DNA of 64,000 nt, from contig NZ_JAKLJA010000027.1 of the NCBI RefSeq assembly GCF_022213065.1, positions 43,066 through 107,065 of the forward strand. The letters run 5' to 3'. Below, piece by piece: positions 9,377-18,230 of this stretch. Source of the stretch: Paraburkholderia tagetis (lineage in GTDB: Bacteria > Pseudomonadota > Gammaproteobacteria > Burkholderiales > Burkholderiaceae). The notes beneath the pieces were generated by a model, which was not told the origin of the DNA, ran no database searches, and saw nothing but the letters and a program-made list of their open reading frames with translations. A program made the translations under genes and the position numbers. Every line of letters begins with the position of its first letter. Position 1 is the first letter of the stretch.

Positions 9377-10886
9377 GATGCAAAGCACACTGCAACGCCC
9401 CGTCGCCACGTTGCCCGCAACCACGCTGAGCGGCGACGAATTCTCGGTGCTGCTGGAGCGCGAGATCAGCCCCAAGACCGAGCTTGCGCGCGTGGCCGTG
9501 CAGACCGCGGTGCAAACGCTCGCGCGCGAGGCGCTCGAGCAGAGCCGCACCGCGACCTTGTCGTCGGACGCTTACGAAGGGGTGCGGCAGATGATTGCCG
9601 CGCTCGACGAGAAACTTTCCACGCAGATCAACGCGATGCTGCATCACCCGGATTTTCAGCGCCTGGAGGCCGCGTGGCGCGGACTGCACTATCTCGTGAA
9701 CAACACCGAAAGCGACGAGATGCTCAAGGTCCGCGTGCTGCCCGCGAGCAAGAAGGAAGTCGCGCGCATGCTCAAGCGCCACAAGGGCATTGCCTGGGAC
9801 CAGAGTCCGCTCTTCAAGAAGGTCTACGAAGAGGAGTACGGACAATTGGGCGGCGAGCCGTTCGGCTGTCTCGTGGGCGACTATTACTTCGATCACAGCC
9901 CGCCCGACGTGGAGATGCTGCAATCGATCTCGAAGATCGCGGCGGCGGCGCATGCGCCGTTCATCGGCGGGGTGTCGTCGGCGCTGATGCAGATGGACTC
10001 GTGGCAGGAGCTATCGAATCCGCGCGATCTCACGAAGATCTTCCAGAACACCGAGTACGCCGCGTGGCGCAGCCTGCGCGATTCGGAGGACTCGCGCTAC
10101 GTCGGGCTCGCCATGCCGCGCTTTCTCGCGCGCCTGCCCTATGGCGCGCGCACCGATCCCGTCGACGAATTCGAGTTCGAGGAAGAAACCGACGGCGCGC
10201 GCCACGACCGCTACACCTGGGCGAACGCGGCCTATGCGATGGCGGTCAACATCAACCGCTCGTTCAAGCTCTATGGCTGGTGCTCGGCGATTCGCGGCGT
10301 GGAGTCGGGCGGCGCCGTCGAGAACCTGCCGTGCCACACGTTTCCCACCGACGACGGCGGCGTCGATCTCAAGTGCCCGACCGAGATCGCGATCAGCGAC
10401 CGCCGCGAGGCGGAGCTTGCGAAGAACGGCCTGATTCCACTCGTTCACCGCAAGAACTCCGACGTGGCGGCGTTCATCGGCGTGCAGTCGCTCTATCAGC
10501 CCGGCGAGTATCACGACCCGGATGCCACGGCGAATGCGCGGCTTTCGGGCCGGCTGCCGTATCTGTTCGCGTGCAGCCGCTTCGCGCATTACCTCAAGTG
10601 CATCGTGCGCGACAAGGTGGGGTCGTTCCGCGAGCGCCCGGACATGGAGCGCTGGCTCAACGACTGGATCATGAACTATGTGGATGGCGACCCTGCGAAC
10701 TCGTCGCAGGACACCAAGGCGCGCAAGCCGCTGGCCGAGGCGCGCGTGGTGGTGGAAGCCGTGGACGACAACCCGGGCTACTACTCGGCGCGATTCTTTC
10801 TGCGACCGCACTACCAGTTGGAAGGCTTGACGGTGTCGTTGCGGCTGGTGTCGCGATTGCCGGCGTTGCAGGCCACCGGGAGTTGA
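9363..10886 (+). CDS. tssC: Type VI secretion sheath large subunit TssC
   Basis: The 507-residue product is a full-length TssC (ImpC/VipB/EvpB). Family marks include LLEREISPKTELARVAV near the N-terminus, the DFQRLEAAWRGLHYLV block, GDYYFDHSPPDVEML, and a C-terminal part with CSRFAHYLKCIVRDKVGSF and NPGYYSARFFLRPHYQLEG. TssC carries the sheath core domain and, in the known system, the site through which the ClpV ATPase recycles contracted sheaths. No clpV (tssH) gene is present between here and the end of the cluster, so it should lie to the left. It starts inside tssB. Confidence 0.97.
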   Translation: MSRSEMQSTLQRPVATLPATTLSGDEFSVLLEREISPKTELARVAVQTAVQTLAREALEQSRTATLSSDAYEGVRQMIAALDEKLSTQINAMLHHPDFQRLEAAWRGLHYLVNNTESDEMLKVRVLPASKKEVARMLKRHKGIAWDQSPLFKKVYEEEYGQLGGEPFGCLVGDYYFDHSPPDVEMLQSISKIAAAAHAPFIGGVSSALMQMDSWQELSNPRDLTKIFQNTEYAAWRSLRDSEDSRYVGLAMPRFLARLPYGARTDPVDEFEFEEETDGARHDRYTWANAAYAMAVNINRSFKLYGWCSAIRGVESGGAVENLPCHTFPTDDGGVDLKCPTEIAISDRREAELAKNGLIPLVHRKNSDVAAFIGVQSLYQPGEYHDPDATANARLSGRLPYLFACSRFAHYLKCIVRDKVGSFRERPDMERWLNDWIMNYVDGDPANSSQDTKARKPLAEARVVVEAVDDNPGYYSARFFLRPHYQLEGLTVSLRLVSRLPALQATGS

Positions 10887-10941
10887 TAAGGATATCGAAG
10901 TGGCGCGATAAAAAACTGGATGTAAAACCGGGAGAAGCACA

Positions 10942-11433
10942 ATGGGCGTGGCGATGTTTATGAAGGTGGACGGCGCAACGGGCGAATCCGCCGACAAGCA
11001 GCATGGTGGCTGGAGCGATATCCAGTCGTTTTCCTGGGGCGCGACACAGCCGGCCGCCATGGCCTCGGGCGGTGGCGGCAACGCGGGCAAGGCGAACTTC
11101 GACGACCTCGTGGTGATGGCCTTCATGGACAAGGCCACGCCCGCGATCATCAAACACTGCGCGAGCGGCAAGCATCTATCGAAGGTCGAGATATCGTCGT
11201 GCAAGACCGGCGGCGAGCAGATCGAGTTTTCGCGCGTCACGCTGGAAGAGGTGATCGTGACCACGGCGCGCGTGGTGGGCGCCGAAACGAGCGATGCGAC
11301 CGACCGGCTGGTGATGCAGTACGGCTTCCAGGCCGCGCGCGTGAAAAAGCAGTACTGGGAGCAGAACGAGAACGGCGGCAAGGGGCCCGAGGTGACGATG
11401 GGCTGGGACATCAAGAAGAACACCGAGATGTGA
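10942..11433 (+). CDS. hcp: Type VI secretion tube protein Hcp (TssD)
   Basis: The 163-residue protein fits the Hcp family, which stacks as hexameric rings to form the secreted tube. It begins MGVAMFMKVDGATGESAD with HGGWSDIQSFSWGATQP after it, and includes FDDLVVMAFMDKATPAIIKHCASG and a C-terminal GWDIKKNTEM. There is no fused effector domain. GGGAGAAG lies 7-8 bases before ATG 10942. It is separated from tssC by 55 bases with some A-rich sequence, which leaves room for extra expression of this abundant subunit, although no promoter was identified. Confidence 0.96.
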   Translation: MGVAMFMKVDGATGESADKQHGGWSDIQSFSWGATQPAAMASGGGGNAGKANFDDLVVMAFMDKATPAIIKHCASGKHLSKVEISSCKTGGEQIEFSRVTLEEVIVTTARVVGAETSDATDRLVMQYGFQAARVKKQYWEQNENGGKGPEVTMGWDIKKNTEM

Positions 11434-11440
11434 GGCCTGC

Positions 11441-12094
11441 ATGGCGCGTGATTCCGCTCGTCCGGACCCGGTGCGCGAGACGTACCCGCCTCACGAGGCG
11501 CACCCGCCTTACGAGGCGCACCAGACGCACCAGACGCACGATGGCGCCGCGCCCAGGCGCATGGCGCGACCGATGCTGTTCGACCGTTTGCGCGACGACG
11601 TCCAGCAGCGGCCCGCCGCTGCGGACTCGCCGTATCGCGGCGGCAGCCATGCTGGCGGGCTGCTCGAAGCGGTGCTGCGCGATCTCTCGTGGCTGCTGAA
11701 CACGGCCTGCGCGCTCGACGAACGCGATGCGCGCCGTTACGCCGAAGCGGGCCGCTCGGTGCTCAACTTCGGCGTGCCGGCGTTCGCTGGCACACCGTTG
11801 TCCGGCATCGATACGCCGTACCTGGAAAATGCGCTGCGCGAGGCGATCGTGTGCTTCGAGCCGCGCCTGCAAGGCGAGAGCGTCGAGGTTCGCTGCGTGA
11901 ACGACGCGCGGCGCGCGAGCCGGCACAACGTGCTGACCTTCGAGATCGCGGGGCGCCTCGCGTGCGTGGAGCCGCCGCTCTCGATGCTGCTGCAAACGGA
12001 ACTGGATCTGGACTCGGGCATCGCGCTGCTGCGCCCGCTGAACGGATCCGGCGAACCGGAACCTGCCGGCGCCCGCATGCGGCGCAAAACCTGA
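11441..12094 (+). CDS. tssE: Type VI secretion baseplate protein TssE
   Basis: The C-terminal 175 residues are a gp25-like baseplate wedge protein: PMLFDRLRDDV, then GRSVLNFGVPAFAGTPLSG and a C-terminal LQTELDLDSGIALLRP. TssE helps initiate sheath assembly together with TssF, TssG and TssK. The 217-residue product is long for the family because of about 40 extra N-terminal residues coded by short repeats (PPHEAHPPYEAHQTHQTH). An in-frame ATG at 11561, just before the conserved part, would give a 177-residue protein; it lacks a clear ribosome site, so I kept 11441, seven bases after hcp, at lower certainty for the start. Confidence 0.88.
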   Translation: MARDSARPDPVRETYPPHEAHPPYEAHQTHQTHDGAAPRRMARPMLFDRLRDDVQQRPAAADSPYRGGSHAGGLLEAVLRDLSWLLNTACALDERDARRYAEAGRSVLNFGVPAFAGTPLSGIDTPYLENALREAIVCFEPRLQGESVEVRCVNDARRASRHNVLTFEIAGRLACVEPPLSMLLQTELDLDSGIALLRPLNGSGEPEPAGARMRRKT

Positions 12095-12097
12095 ATC

Positions 12098-14107
12098 ATG
12101 GACACACGCTTTCTCGACTACTACAACCGCGAGCTCGCGTATTTGCGCGAACTGGGCGCGGAATTCGCGCGCCAGTATCCGAAAGTCGCGGGCGGTCTCG
12201 GCATGCACGGCATCGACGTGGCCGACCCGTTTGTCGAGCGGCTGCTCGAAGGCTTCTGCTTTCTCACCGCGCGCGTGCAGTTGAAGATGGACGCGGAGTT
12301 TCCGCGCTTTTCCGAGCGGCTGCTCGATGTCGTGTACCCCGATCATCTCGCGCCCACGCCGGCGATGGCGATCGTGCAGTTCGAGGCCGACCCTGCCCAG
12401 AGCACGCCAGGCCAGGGGTTTACCGTGCCGGCCGGGACCAGCCTCATGGCGGCCGCGCCGCGCGGCATGGGGACCGCCTGCGAGTTCCGCACCGCGCAGC
12501 CGGTCACGCTGTGGCCGCTCGTGCTGCGCGCCGTCGATCTGGTGCCGGTGCCGGCGGGGCTTGCGCCAATTGCCGCGCAGGTTGGTGCGAATACAGGTGC
12601 GAACACGGGCGCAGGCACTGGCACGGGCACGAGGCGAGCCTTGCGCATCGTCCTTGGCGCGCGCGGCGGGGCGAGTCTGAATCGCTTGCCCATCGACCAG
12701 CTCACGTTCTTTCTCAGCGGCCCCGAGCGGCAGGCGATGCGGCTGCTCGAACTCGTGTGCGCGCGCACGTTCGGCGTCGTGTTGCGCGATACCGATGTTG
12801 GTAGCGATGTTGCCAACGACGTTACGCCTATCAGCGGCAATGCCAGCAAACGCACGGAAGGCAGGCGGCTCGCAACGCTCGGGCCGGAGTCCGTGGTCCA
12901 CGAAGGGTTCGACGCGGACCAGGCGCTCTTCCCGCCCAGTTCGCGCGGCTTCGAGGGCTATCGCATCCTGCGCGAGCACTTTGCGTTCGCGGCGCGCAAC
13001 CTCTTCTTCAGCGTGCGTGGCTTGCGCCAGGCGTTCGAGGCATCGCGCGGCGAGTGCATCGAACTGCTGCTGCTCATCGACGGCGACGATGCCGATCTCG
13101 AACGCAGCATCGACGCAACCCATCTCGCGCTCGACTGCACGCCCGCGATCAATCTGTTTCCGAAGCGCACGGAGCGCATTCCGGTGACGCCCGGCACGAG
13201 CGAATATCGCTTGATGGTCGACCGCACGCGCGCGCTCGACTACGAGATCTTCGCGGTGAAGCGCGTGATCGGCCATCGCGCGGGTGCTGCGGGACATACG
13301 GGTGCGCAAGGTGCACACGGCGCGCAAGGCATGCAAGGCGACTGTGCCTTTCATCCGCTCTATATGGCGCGCGCCGACGATGCGGAGGAATCCGGCGCGT
13401 ACTTTTCGGTGCGGCGCGAAACGCGGCTCGTCGGCACGCAGGCGCGGCGCTCCGGCTTGCGTTCGAACTATGCGGGCACGGACGTCTACGTGTCGCTTGT
13501 CGACCGCCGTCGTGCGCCGTTCGACGAGCACATCGAGCTGCTTTCCGCCGATACGCTATGCACGAACCGCGACTTGCCGCTGCACCTGGCGGCCGCGGGC
13601 GTTGCCGATCTCACGCTGAAGATCTCGGCGCCCGTGAGCCGCGTGCGCATCGTGCGCGGCCCTTCGGCACCGCGCCCGCCGCTCGCGCAGGACGAAGCCA
13701 ACTGGCGGCTGATCGCGCATCTGGGGCTCAACTACCAGCCGCTCGCCGATATCGACGACGAAGCCGGCGCGCAGCGGCTGCGCGAGCAACTGGAGATCTA
13801 CGCCGACCCTTCGGACGCGCCGCTCGCGCGCCGCATCCGGGGCATCCGGCGGCTCGCGTGCGAGCCGGTGTTCAGGCGCCTGCCGGTGGCGGGGCCGCTC
13901 GTCTACGGGCGCGGCGTGCGCGTGGAATTGACCGTCGACGATCACGCTTTCGCGGGCGACAGCCCTTATGTGCTCGGCGCGGCGCTCGAGCAGTTCTTCG
14001 CGCGGCATGCGTCGATCAACGCGTTCGTCGAATTCGCACTGTATTCGGCGCAGCGCGGCGAGGTTGCGGAATGGCCCGCACGCGTGGGCCGCAGGCCGGC
14101 GATATGA
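12098..14107 (+). CDS. tssF: Type VI secretion baseplate protein TssF
   Basis: This 669-residue product matches TssF (ImpG/VasA), a structural part of the T6SS baseplate. The N-terminus, MDTRFLDYYNRELAYLREL, continues into EFARQYPKVAGGL, DPFVERLLEGFCFLTARV and YPDHLAPTPAMAIVQF, all typical of the family. Near residues 155-175 there is a Gly/Thr/Ala-rich insertion (short repeats), and another near 395-410; both look like loop expansions. It starts 3 bases after tssE and ends in an ATGA overlap with tssG. In other systems TssF and TssG bind each other, which fits the coupling. Confidence 0.96.
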   Translation: MDTRFLDYYNRELAYLRELGAEFARQYPKVAGGLGMHGIDVADPFVERLLEGFCFLTARVQLKMDAEFPRFSERLLDVVYPDHLAPTPAMAIVQFEADPAQSTPGQGFTVPAGTSLMAAAPRGMGTACEFRTAQPVTLWPLVLRAVDLVPVPAGLAPIAAQVGANTGANTGAGTGTGTRRALRIVLGARGGASLNRLPIDQLTFFLSGPERQAMRLLELVCARTFGVVLRDTDVGSDVANDVTPISGNASKRTEGRRLATLGPESVVHEGFDADQALFPPSSRGFEGYRILREHFAFAARNLFFSVRGLRQAFEASRGECIELLLLIDGDDADLERSIDATHLALDCTPAINLFPKRTERIPVTPGTSEYRLMVDRTRALDYEIFAVKRVIGHRAGAAGHTGAQGAHGAQGMQGDCAFHPLYMARADDAEESGAYFSVRRETRLVGTQARRSGLRSNYAGTDVYVSLVDRRRAPFDEHIELLSADTLCTNRDLPLHLAAAGVADLTLKISAPVSRVRIVRGPSAPRPPLAQDEANWRLIAHLGLNYQPLADIDDEAGAQRLREQLEIYADPSDAPLARRIRGIRRLACEPVFRRLPVAGPLVYGRGVRVELTVDDHAFAGDSPYVLGAALEQFFARHASINAFVEFALYSAQRGEVAEWPARVGRRPAI

Positions 14108-15219
14108 GCGATAACCCAAACCCCAATCCCGATCGCGCCCGCTACCTGGCGTTCTGGCGCGGGTTGCGCGCGGCGCCAGCAGAGCACGACCTGTTCCACT
14201 TGCTGCGCTGGATCGACGCGCTCGCGAGCGCGCCGGCTCGGCTCGGCGCGGCGCAGCACCCCGGCGCGGAGCCGGTGCGGCTCGGGCAGATTCCTTCGTT
14301 ATCCTTTGCGCCTTCGATGGTGGCCGGCATCGCCGACGCGCAGGCGGACCGCGTGCCGCCTCGCGTGCTCGTTCAGGGCTTCGGCCTGTTCGGTCCCAAT
14401 GGCCCGCTGCCGCAGCATGTCACGGAGTACGCGTTCGAGCGCGCGCACAGCGTGGGCGACGCCTCGATGAGTGCTTTCGCCGATGTGTTTCATCATCGGC
14501 TGCTCGTGCTGCTGTATCGCGCGTGGGCCGACGCGCAGCCGGTCGTGGGCCTCGACCGCTCCGGCGCATCGCGCTTCGACGGCTGGGTCGCGAGCCTGAT
14601 CGGCGCGCGGGCCGCGGACGCAGCGTTGTCCACGCGAGACGTGCCTGGTCGTCACGCGAAGTATTTCCATGCGGGCCACTGGGTGCGCCAGACGCGCAAC
14701 CCCGAAGGGCTCGCGCAGATGCTGCGCCACGACTTCGGCGTGCCGGTGCGCATCGTCGAGCATGTCGTGCGCTGGGTCGCGCTCGACGCGCGGCAGCGCG
14801 GCGCGATTGGTGCGATCGGTGCGATGGGCGCGCGAGGTGGCGCCTCAGGCACGGCACACGGCGGGCGGCGCAGGCGCGGCGCGCGCGCGGCGCTCGGCCG
14901 CGGCGCGGTGCTCGGGCGCGCCGTGCGCGATGCGCAAGGCAATTTTCGCATTGTGCTCGGGCCATTGCCGTTCGCGCGCTACCCGTCCTTCCTGCCCGGC
15001 GGCGCGGACGCCGCGCGGCTCGTGCATTGGGTGCGCGAGTACGTAGGCGTCGAGTTCGGCTGGGATCTGCAACTCGAACTGGCCGCGCCCGAGGTGCCGC
15101 GCGCGGCGCCCGGCGGCGCGGGGCGGCTCGGCTTCTCCACCTGGCTCGGACGGCGGCTGAACGACGAACCGGCGCGCGACCTCGTGATCGATCTGGTCGC
15201 GCGGGCGCAAGGAGGGTGA
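14104..15219 (+). CDS. tssG: Type VI secretion baseplate protein TssG
   Basis: The 371-residue product fits TssG (ImpH/VasB). It includes DLFHLLRWIDALAS near the start, VRLGQIPSLSFAPSMVAGI, FGLFGPNGPLPQHVTEYAFER, and FADVFHHRLLVLLYRAWADAQP. The frame is open far upstream, but ATG 14104 overlaps the tssF stop as ATGA and starts the family-like part. Residues about 235-265 (IGAIGAMGARGGASG and an Arg-rich run) are low-complexity. TssG forms the baseplate wedge with TssF and TssE. It ends 3 bases before the vgrG start, inside a strong ribosome site (GGAGGG). Confidence 0.95.
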   Translation: MSDNPNPNPDRARYLAFWRGLRAAPAEHDLFHLLRWIDALASAPARLGAAQHPGAEPVRLGQIPSLSFAPSMVAGIADAQADRVPPRVLVQGFGLFGPNGPLPQHVTEYAFERAHSVGDASMSAFADVFHHRLLVLLYRAWADAQPVVGLDRSGASRFDGWVASLIGARAADAALSTRDVPGRHAKYFHAGHWVRQTRNPEGLAQMLRHDFGVPVRIVEHVVRWVALDARQRGAIGAIGAMGARGGASGTAHGGRRRRGARAALGRGAVLGRAVRDAQGNFRIVLGPLPFARYPSFLPGGADAARLVHWVREYVGVEFGWDLQLELAAPEVPRAAPGGAGRLGFSTWLGRRLNDEPARDLVIDLVARAQGG

Positions 15220-15222
15220 CGC

Positions 15223-17469
15223 GTGGCGCGCATCTTTACGCTCGACAGCCCGCTCGGCGACGCGCTCAAGTTCTATCGCCTGAACGGTCAGGAGGCACTC
15301 GGGCGTCCGTTCGAATGGCGCATCGAGGCGCTAGCCGCGAGCCACAGCGTCTCGCTGCGCGACCTGCTCGGCAAACCGGTGACGGTGCGCGTCGAGTTGG
15401 CGGGCGGCGGGCAACGCTATCTGAACGGCATCGTGGCGCGCGCCGCACTGATCGGGCGGCATGCGGAGCGCTACTACGCGTATGAGCTGATCGTGCGCCC
15501 CTGGCTGTGGCTCGCGACCCGCAGCGCCGACTGCCGCATCTTCCAGGAGAAGAGCGTGCCGCAGATCGTGCAGCAGGTGCTCGCGCCGTATGGCTATCCG
15601 GTCGAAAGCCGGCTTACCGAGACCTACGCGCCGCGCGAGTACTGCGTCCAGTACAACGAGACCGACTTCGCCTTCGTTTCGCGGCTGATGGAAACGGAGG
15701 GCATCTACTATTTCTTCCGGCACGAGGCCGGGACGCACACGCTGGTGCTCTGCGACGCCATGGCTTCGCATGGCGATCTGCCCGGCTCCGCGACGATTCC
15801 GTTCATCGCCAGCGACCGCGCCGCGATTGCCGATGAAGAGCACATCGAAACCTGGCAGCCCGTGCAGGAGGTGAGCGCCGGGCGGCGCGAGGCGAGCGAC
15901 TACGACTACACGAAGCCGCTTGCGGATCTGGGCGTGCAGCGCGCAGAGCCGCGCGGCCACGATCACGACGACTATGCGGTGTTCGAGTGGCCTGGCGGCT
16001 ATCGCGACGACGCGCACGGCGAGTATCGCAATCGCGTGCGCCTGGAGGAACTGCAAGGGGTGTACGACCGCGCACAAGCGCATACCGATGTGCGCGCCAG
16101 CGCGCCGGGCTACCTGTTCGAGCTTGCGCGCTGCCCGCGCGCGGACCAGAACCGCAAATACTTGATCGTTCGATGTGCGTATCGTTTTCAGGAGAACCCC
16201 TACGCGAGCCACAGCGGCAACGAACCCGTGTTGCACGAAGCCGATTTGCTCGCGCAACCCGACAGCCTGCCGTACCGCTCGCCGTGCACGACACCGCGGC
16301 CTCATACCAACGGGCCGCAGACGGCAGTCGTGGTCGGGCCGCCCGGCGAGGAAATCTGGACCGATCAGTACGGCCGCGTGAAGCTGCAATTCCACTGGGA
16401 CCGCTACGGGCAGCACAACCAGGACTCCTCGTGCTGGGTGCGCGTATCGAGCCCGTGGGCCGGCGGCGGCTTTGGCGGCGTGCAGATTCCGCGCGTGAGC
16501 GACGAAGTGATCGTCGATTTCCTGAACGGCGACCCCGACTACCCGATCGTGACCGGACGCGTCTACAACGCCTCGCGCATGCCGCCATGGGGCCTGCCGA
16601 TGAGCGCGACGCAAAGCGGGCTGCTCTCGCGCTCGACGCCGGGCGGCACGTCCGATCATGCGAACGCGCTGCGCTTCGAAGACCGCAAGGGCTCAGAGCA
16701 ACTATGGATGCACGCGGAGCGCAATCTCGACATGGAAGCCGAACTCGACCATTCCGTTTCAGTCGGCCGCGACCGCACCCGCAGCGTGGGGCGCGACGAG
16801 ACGGTGCAGGTGAGCAACAACCGCAACAAGCAGATCGGCAACAACGAAACGGTGAGCGTCACGCAGCACCGCACGGCGCAGATCGGCGGTAACGAGAGCA
16901 CCAGCGTGGGCGGCAACCATAACGTCGCTGTGACGGGCAACAGCACCCATGCAATCACCGAAGGCAATCACAGCTTCACCGTGGCGAACGGCACGCATAC
17001 CGTGAGCGTCAAGCAGACCAGCGCGCATACGGTAACCGATGGCTCGCGCATCGTGAAGGTGGACAACGGCGAGTACAGCGTCACCGCGGCGAAGGCGGTA
17101 TCGCTGTATGCGAAAACCGGGGGCATGCACATTACCGGCGACACCGGCGGCGTCGCCATCAAGGGCAGCGATACGGGCGTGGATGTGAACGGAGTCGACA
17201 ACGGCGTCGGCATCATCGGCGACGGCGCGCAGCGGGGCGTGCATATCAAGGGGACGGGCAAGGGCGTCGTCATCTCGGGAACGCCTTTTACAGCGGTCTA
17301 CGGGACCACCAACGTGGATGTCTCGGCGCCCACCATCAACGTGGGCGACAAGGACGTCAAGCAGGTCAACATCAACGCGAAGACCATCGTCATCTCAACG
17401 AATGGCGCGAGCATCACGCTCGATTCGTCGGGCATCACGATCCAGGGGACGATCGCGCATATCAACTAG
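15223..17469 (+). CDS. vgrG: Type VI secretion spike protein VgrG (TssI)
   Basis: The 748-residue product is a standard VgrG. Its first part is gp27-like (FTLDSPLGDALKFYRLNGQE, ETDFAFVSRLMETEGIYYFF), followed by the gp5-like OB region (WTDQYGRVKLQFHWDRYG, CWVRVSSPWAGGGFGG, GDPDYPIVTGRVYN). From about residue 515 it runs into beta-helix repeats with GNETVSV/GGNESTSV units, ending at residue 748 without an attached effector domain. It forms the trimeric spike that carries the PAAR tip. The start is GTG 15223 directly after a GGAGGG site. The genes downstream, ending with a PAAR-RHS effector, suggest a vgrG-linked effector cassette. Confidence 0.97.
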   Translation: MARIFTLDSPLGDALKFYRLNGQEALGRPFEWRIEALAASHSVSLRDLLGKPVTVRVELAGGGQRYLNGIVARAALIGRHAERYYAYELIVRPWLWLATRSADCRIFQEKSVPQIVQQVLAPYGYPVESRLTETYAPREYCVQYNETDFAFVSRLMETEGIYYFFRHEAGTHTLVLCDAMASHGDLPGSATIPFIASDRAAIADEEHIETWQPVQEVSAGRREASDYDYTKPLADLGVQRAEPRGHDHDDYAVFEWPGGYRDDAHGEYRNRVRLEELQGVYDRAQAHTDVRASAPGYLFELARCPRADQNRKYLIVRCAYRFQENPYASHSGNEPVLHEADLLAQPDSLPYRSPCTTPRPHTNGPQTAVVVGPPGEEIWTDQYGRVKLQFHWDRYGQHNQDSSCWVRVSSPWAGGGFGGVQIPRVSDEVIVDFLNGDPDYPIVTGRVYNASRMPPWGLPMSATQSGLLSRSTPGGTSDHANALRFEDRKGSEQLWMHAERNLDMEAELDHSVSVGRDRTRSVGRDETVQVSNNRNKQIGNNETVSVTQHRTAQIGGNESTSVGGNHNVAVTGNSTHAITEGNHSFTVANGTHTVSVKQTSAHTVTDGSRIVKVDNGEYSVTAAKAVSLYAKTGGMHITGDTGGVAIKGSDTGVDVNGVDNGVGIIGDGAQRGVHIKGTGKGVVISGTPFTAVYGTTNVDVSAPTINVGDKDVKQVNINAKTIVISTNGASITLDSSGITIQGTIAHIN

Positions 17470-17522
17470 GCGCGGGGCGAAGTGCATTTCGTGAAGGCCG
17501 GCAGAACAACGGAGAGGATCTC

Positions 17523-18212
17523 ATGGGTGTTCAGGAAAACTACGCAGATCACGCGGATCACGCCGACGCAACGCGGCCGACGGAAGCCGCGCCAATCGAT
17601 CCCGACAGCATCGACGACGCCACGCGCTCGAAGCTGCGCGCGTTGTTCGATGCGGGCGTGGCTCCCCAGCCGGCAGCGCCCGCGCGAGCGCCAGCCACGC
17701 AAGGCTTGCTTGTCGGCGAGGTGACCGATACCCACCATCCCGACAGCCCCGGCCGCGTGCGGGTGCGCTGGCTCTCCCCGCACGGCGGGACGCTGGAGCG
17801 CTGGCTGCACTGTCTGCGCGGGCAACGGCCGCGCATGCGCGATCGCGTGCTCGTCGAGCAGCCGGCGAACTGGCCCGAGCCGCTCGTCACGGGCATCCTC
17901 GCGGACGCCATCGGCGGTGGTGAAGCGGTCGGCCCCGGCTCCGAACCTGACCCGCACGCAGGCCATGCCATGAAGCTCGCGCCCGACGAATGCGTCCGGA
18001 TCGACGATGCGCACGGCCAGCCGCTCGTGCAGATTCTCGCTTCGAGCGCGGGGCCGGTGGTGCGTCTCATGAGCCCGAACGTCAACCTGGAGGCGGCGGG
18101 CAAGCTCAGTTTGCGCGCGCAGACGCTGGAGCTGGAGGCCGGGCGCGGCGGCATCGATATCCGCACCGAGGCCGACACGGTGCTGCGCAGCCGCTATATC
18201 CGGCTGAACTGA
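17523..18212 (+). CDS. DUF6484 domain protein, T6SS effector-cassette component
   Basis: This 229-residue protein has a disordered Asp/Ala/Pro-rich N-terminus and then a small OB-fold-like segment (LLVGEVTDTHHPDSPGRV, then RVRWLSPHGG) that I assign to the DUF6484 family. Its C-terminal third (residues about 160-229) resembles the start of a VgrG-like beta-helix: VNLEAAGKLSLRAQTLELEA followed by GIDIRTEAD. Such proteins occur beside vgrG and PAAR/RHS genes; their exact job is not established. The gp5-like look suggests that it binds the spike or serves as an adaptor. It starts 53 bases after vgrG with a clear ribosome site (CGGAGAGG) and precedes a TPR gene by 18 bases. The role is inferred. 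Confidence 0.7.
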   Translation: MGVQENYADHADHADATRPTEAAPIDPDSIDDATRSKLRALFDAGVAPQPAAPARAPATQGLLVGEVTDTHHPDSPGRVRVRWLSPHGGTLERWLHCLRGQRPRMRDRVLVEQPANWPEPLVTGILADAIGGGEAVGPGSEPDPHAGHAMKLAPDECVRIDDAHGQPLVQILASSAGPVVRLMSPNVNLEAAGKLSLRAQTLELEAGRGGIDIRTEADTVLRSRYIRLN

Positions 18213-18230
18213 CGCGCGGGAGATCGGGCG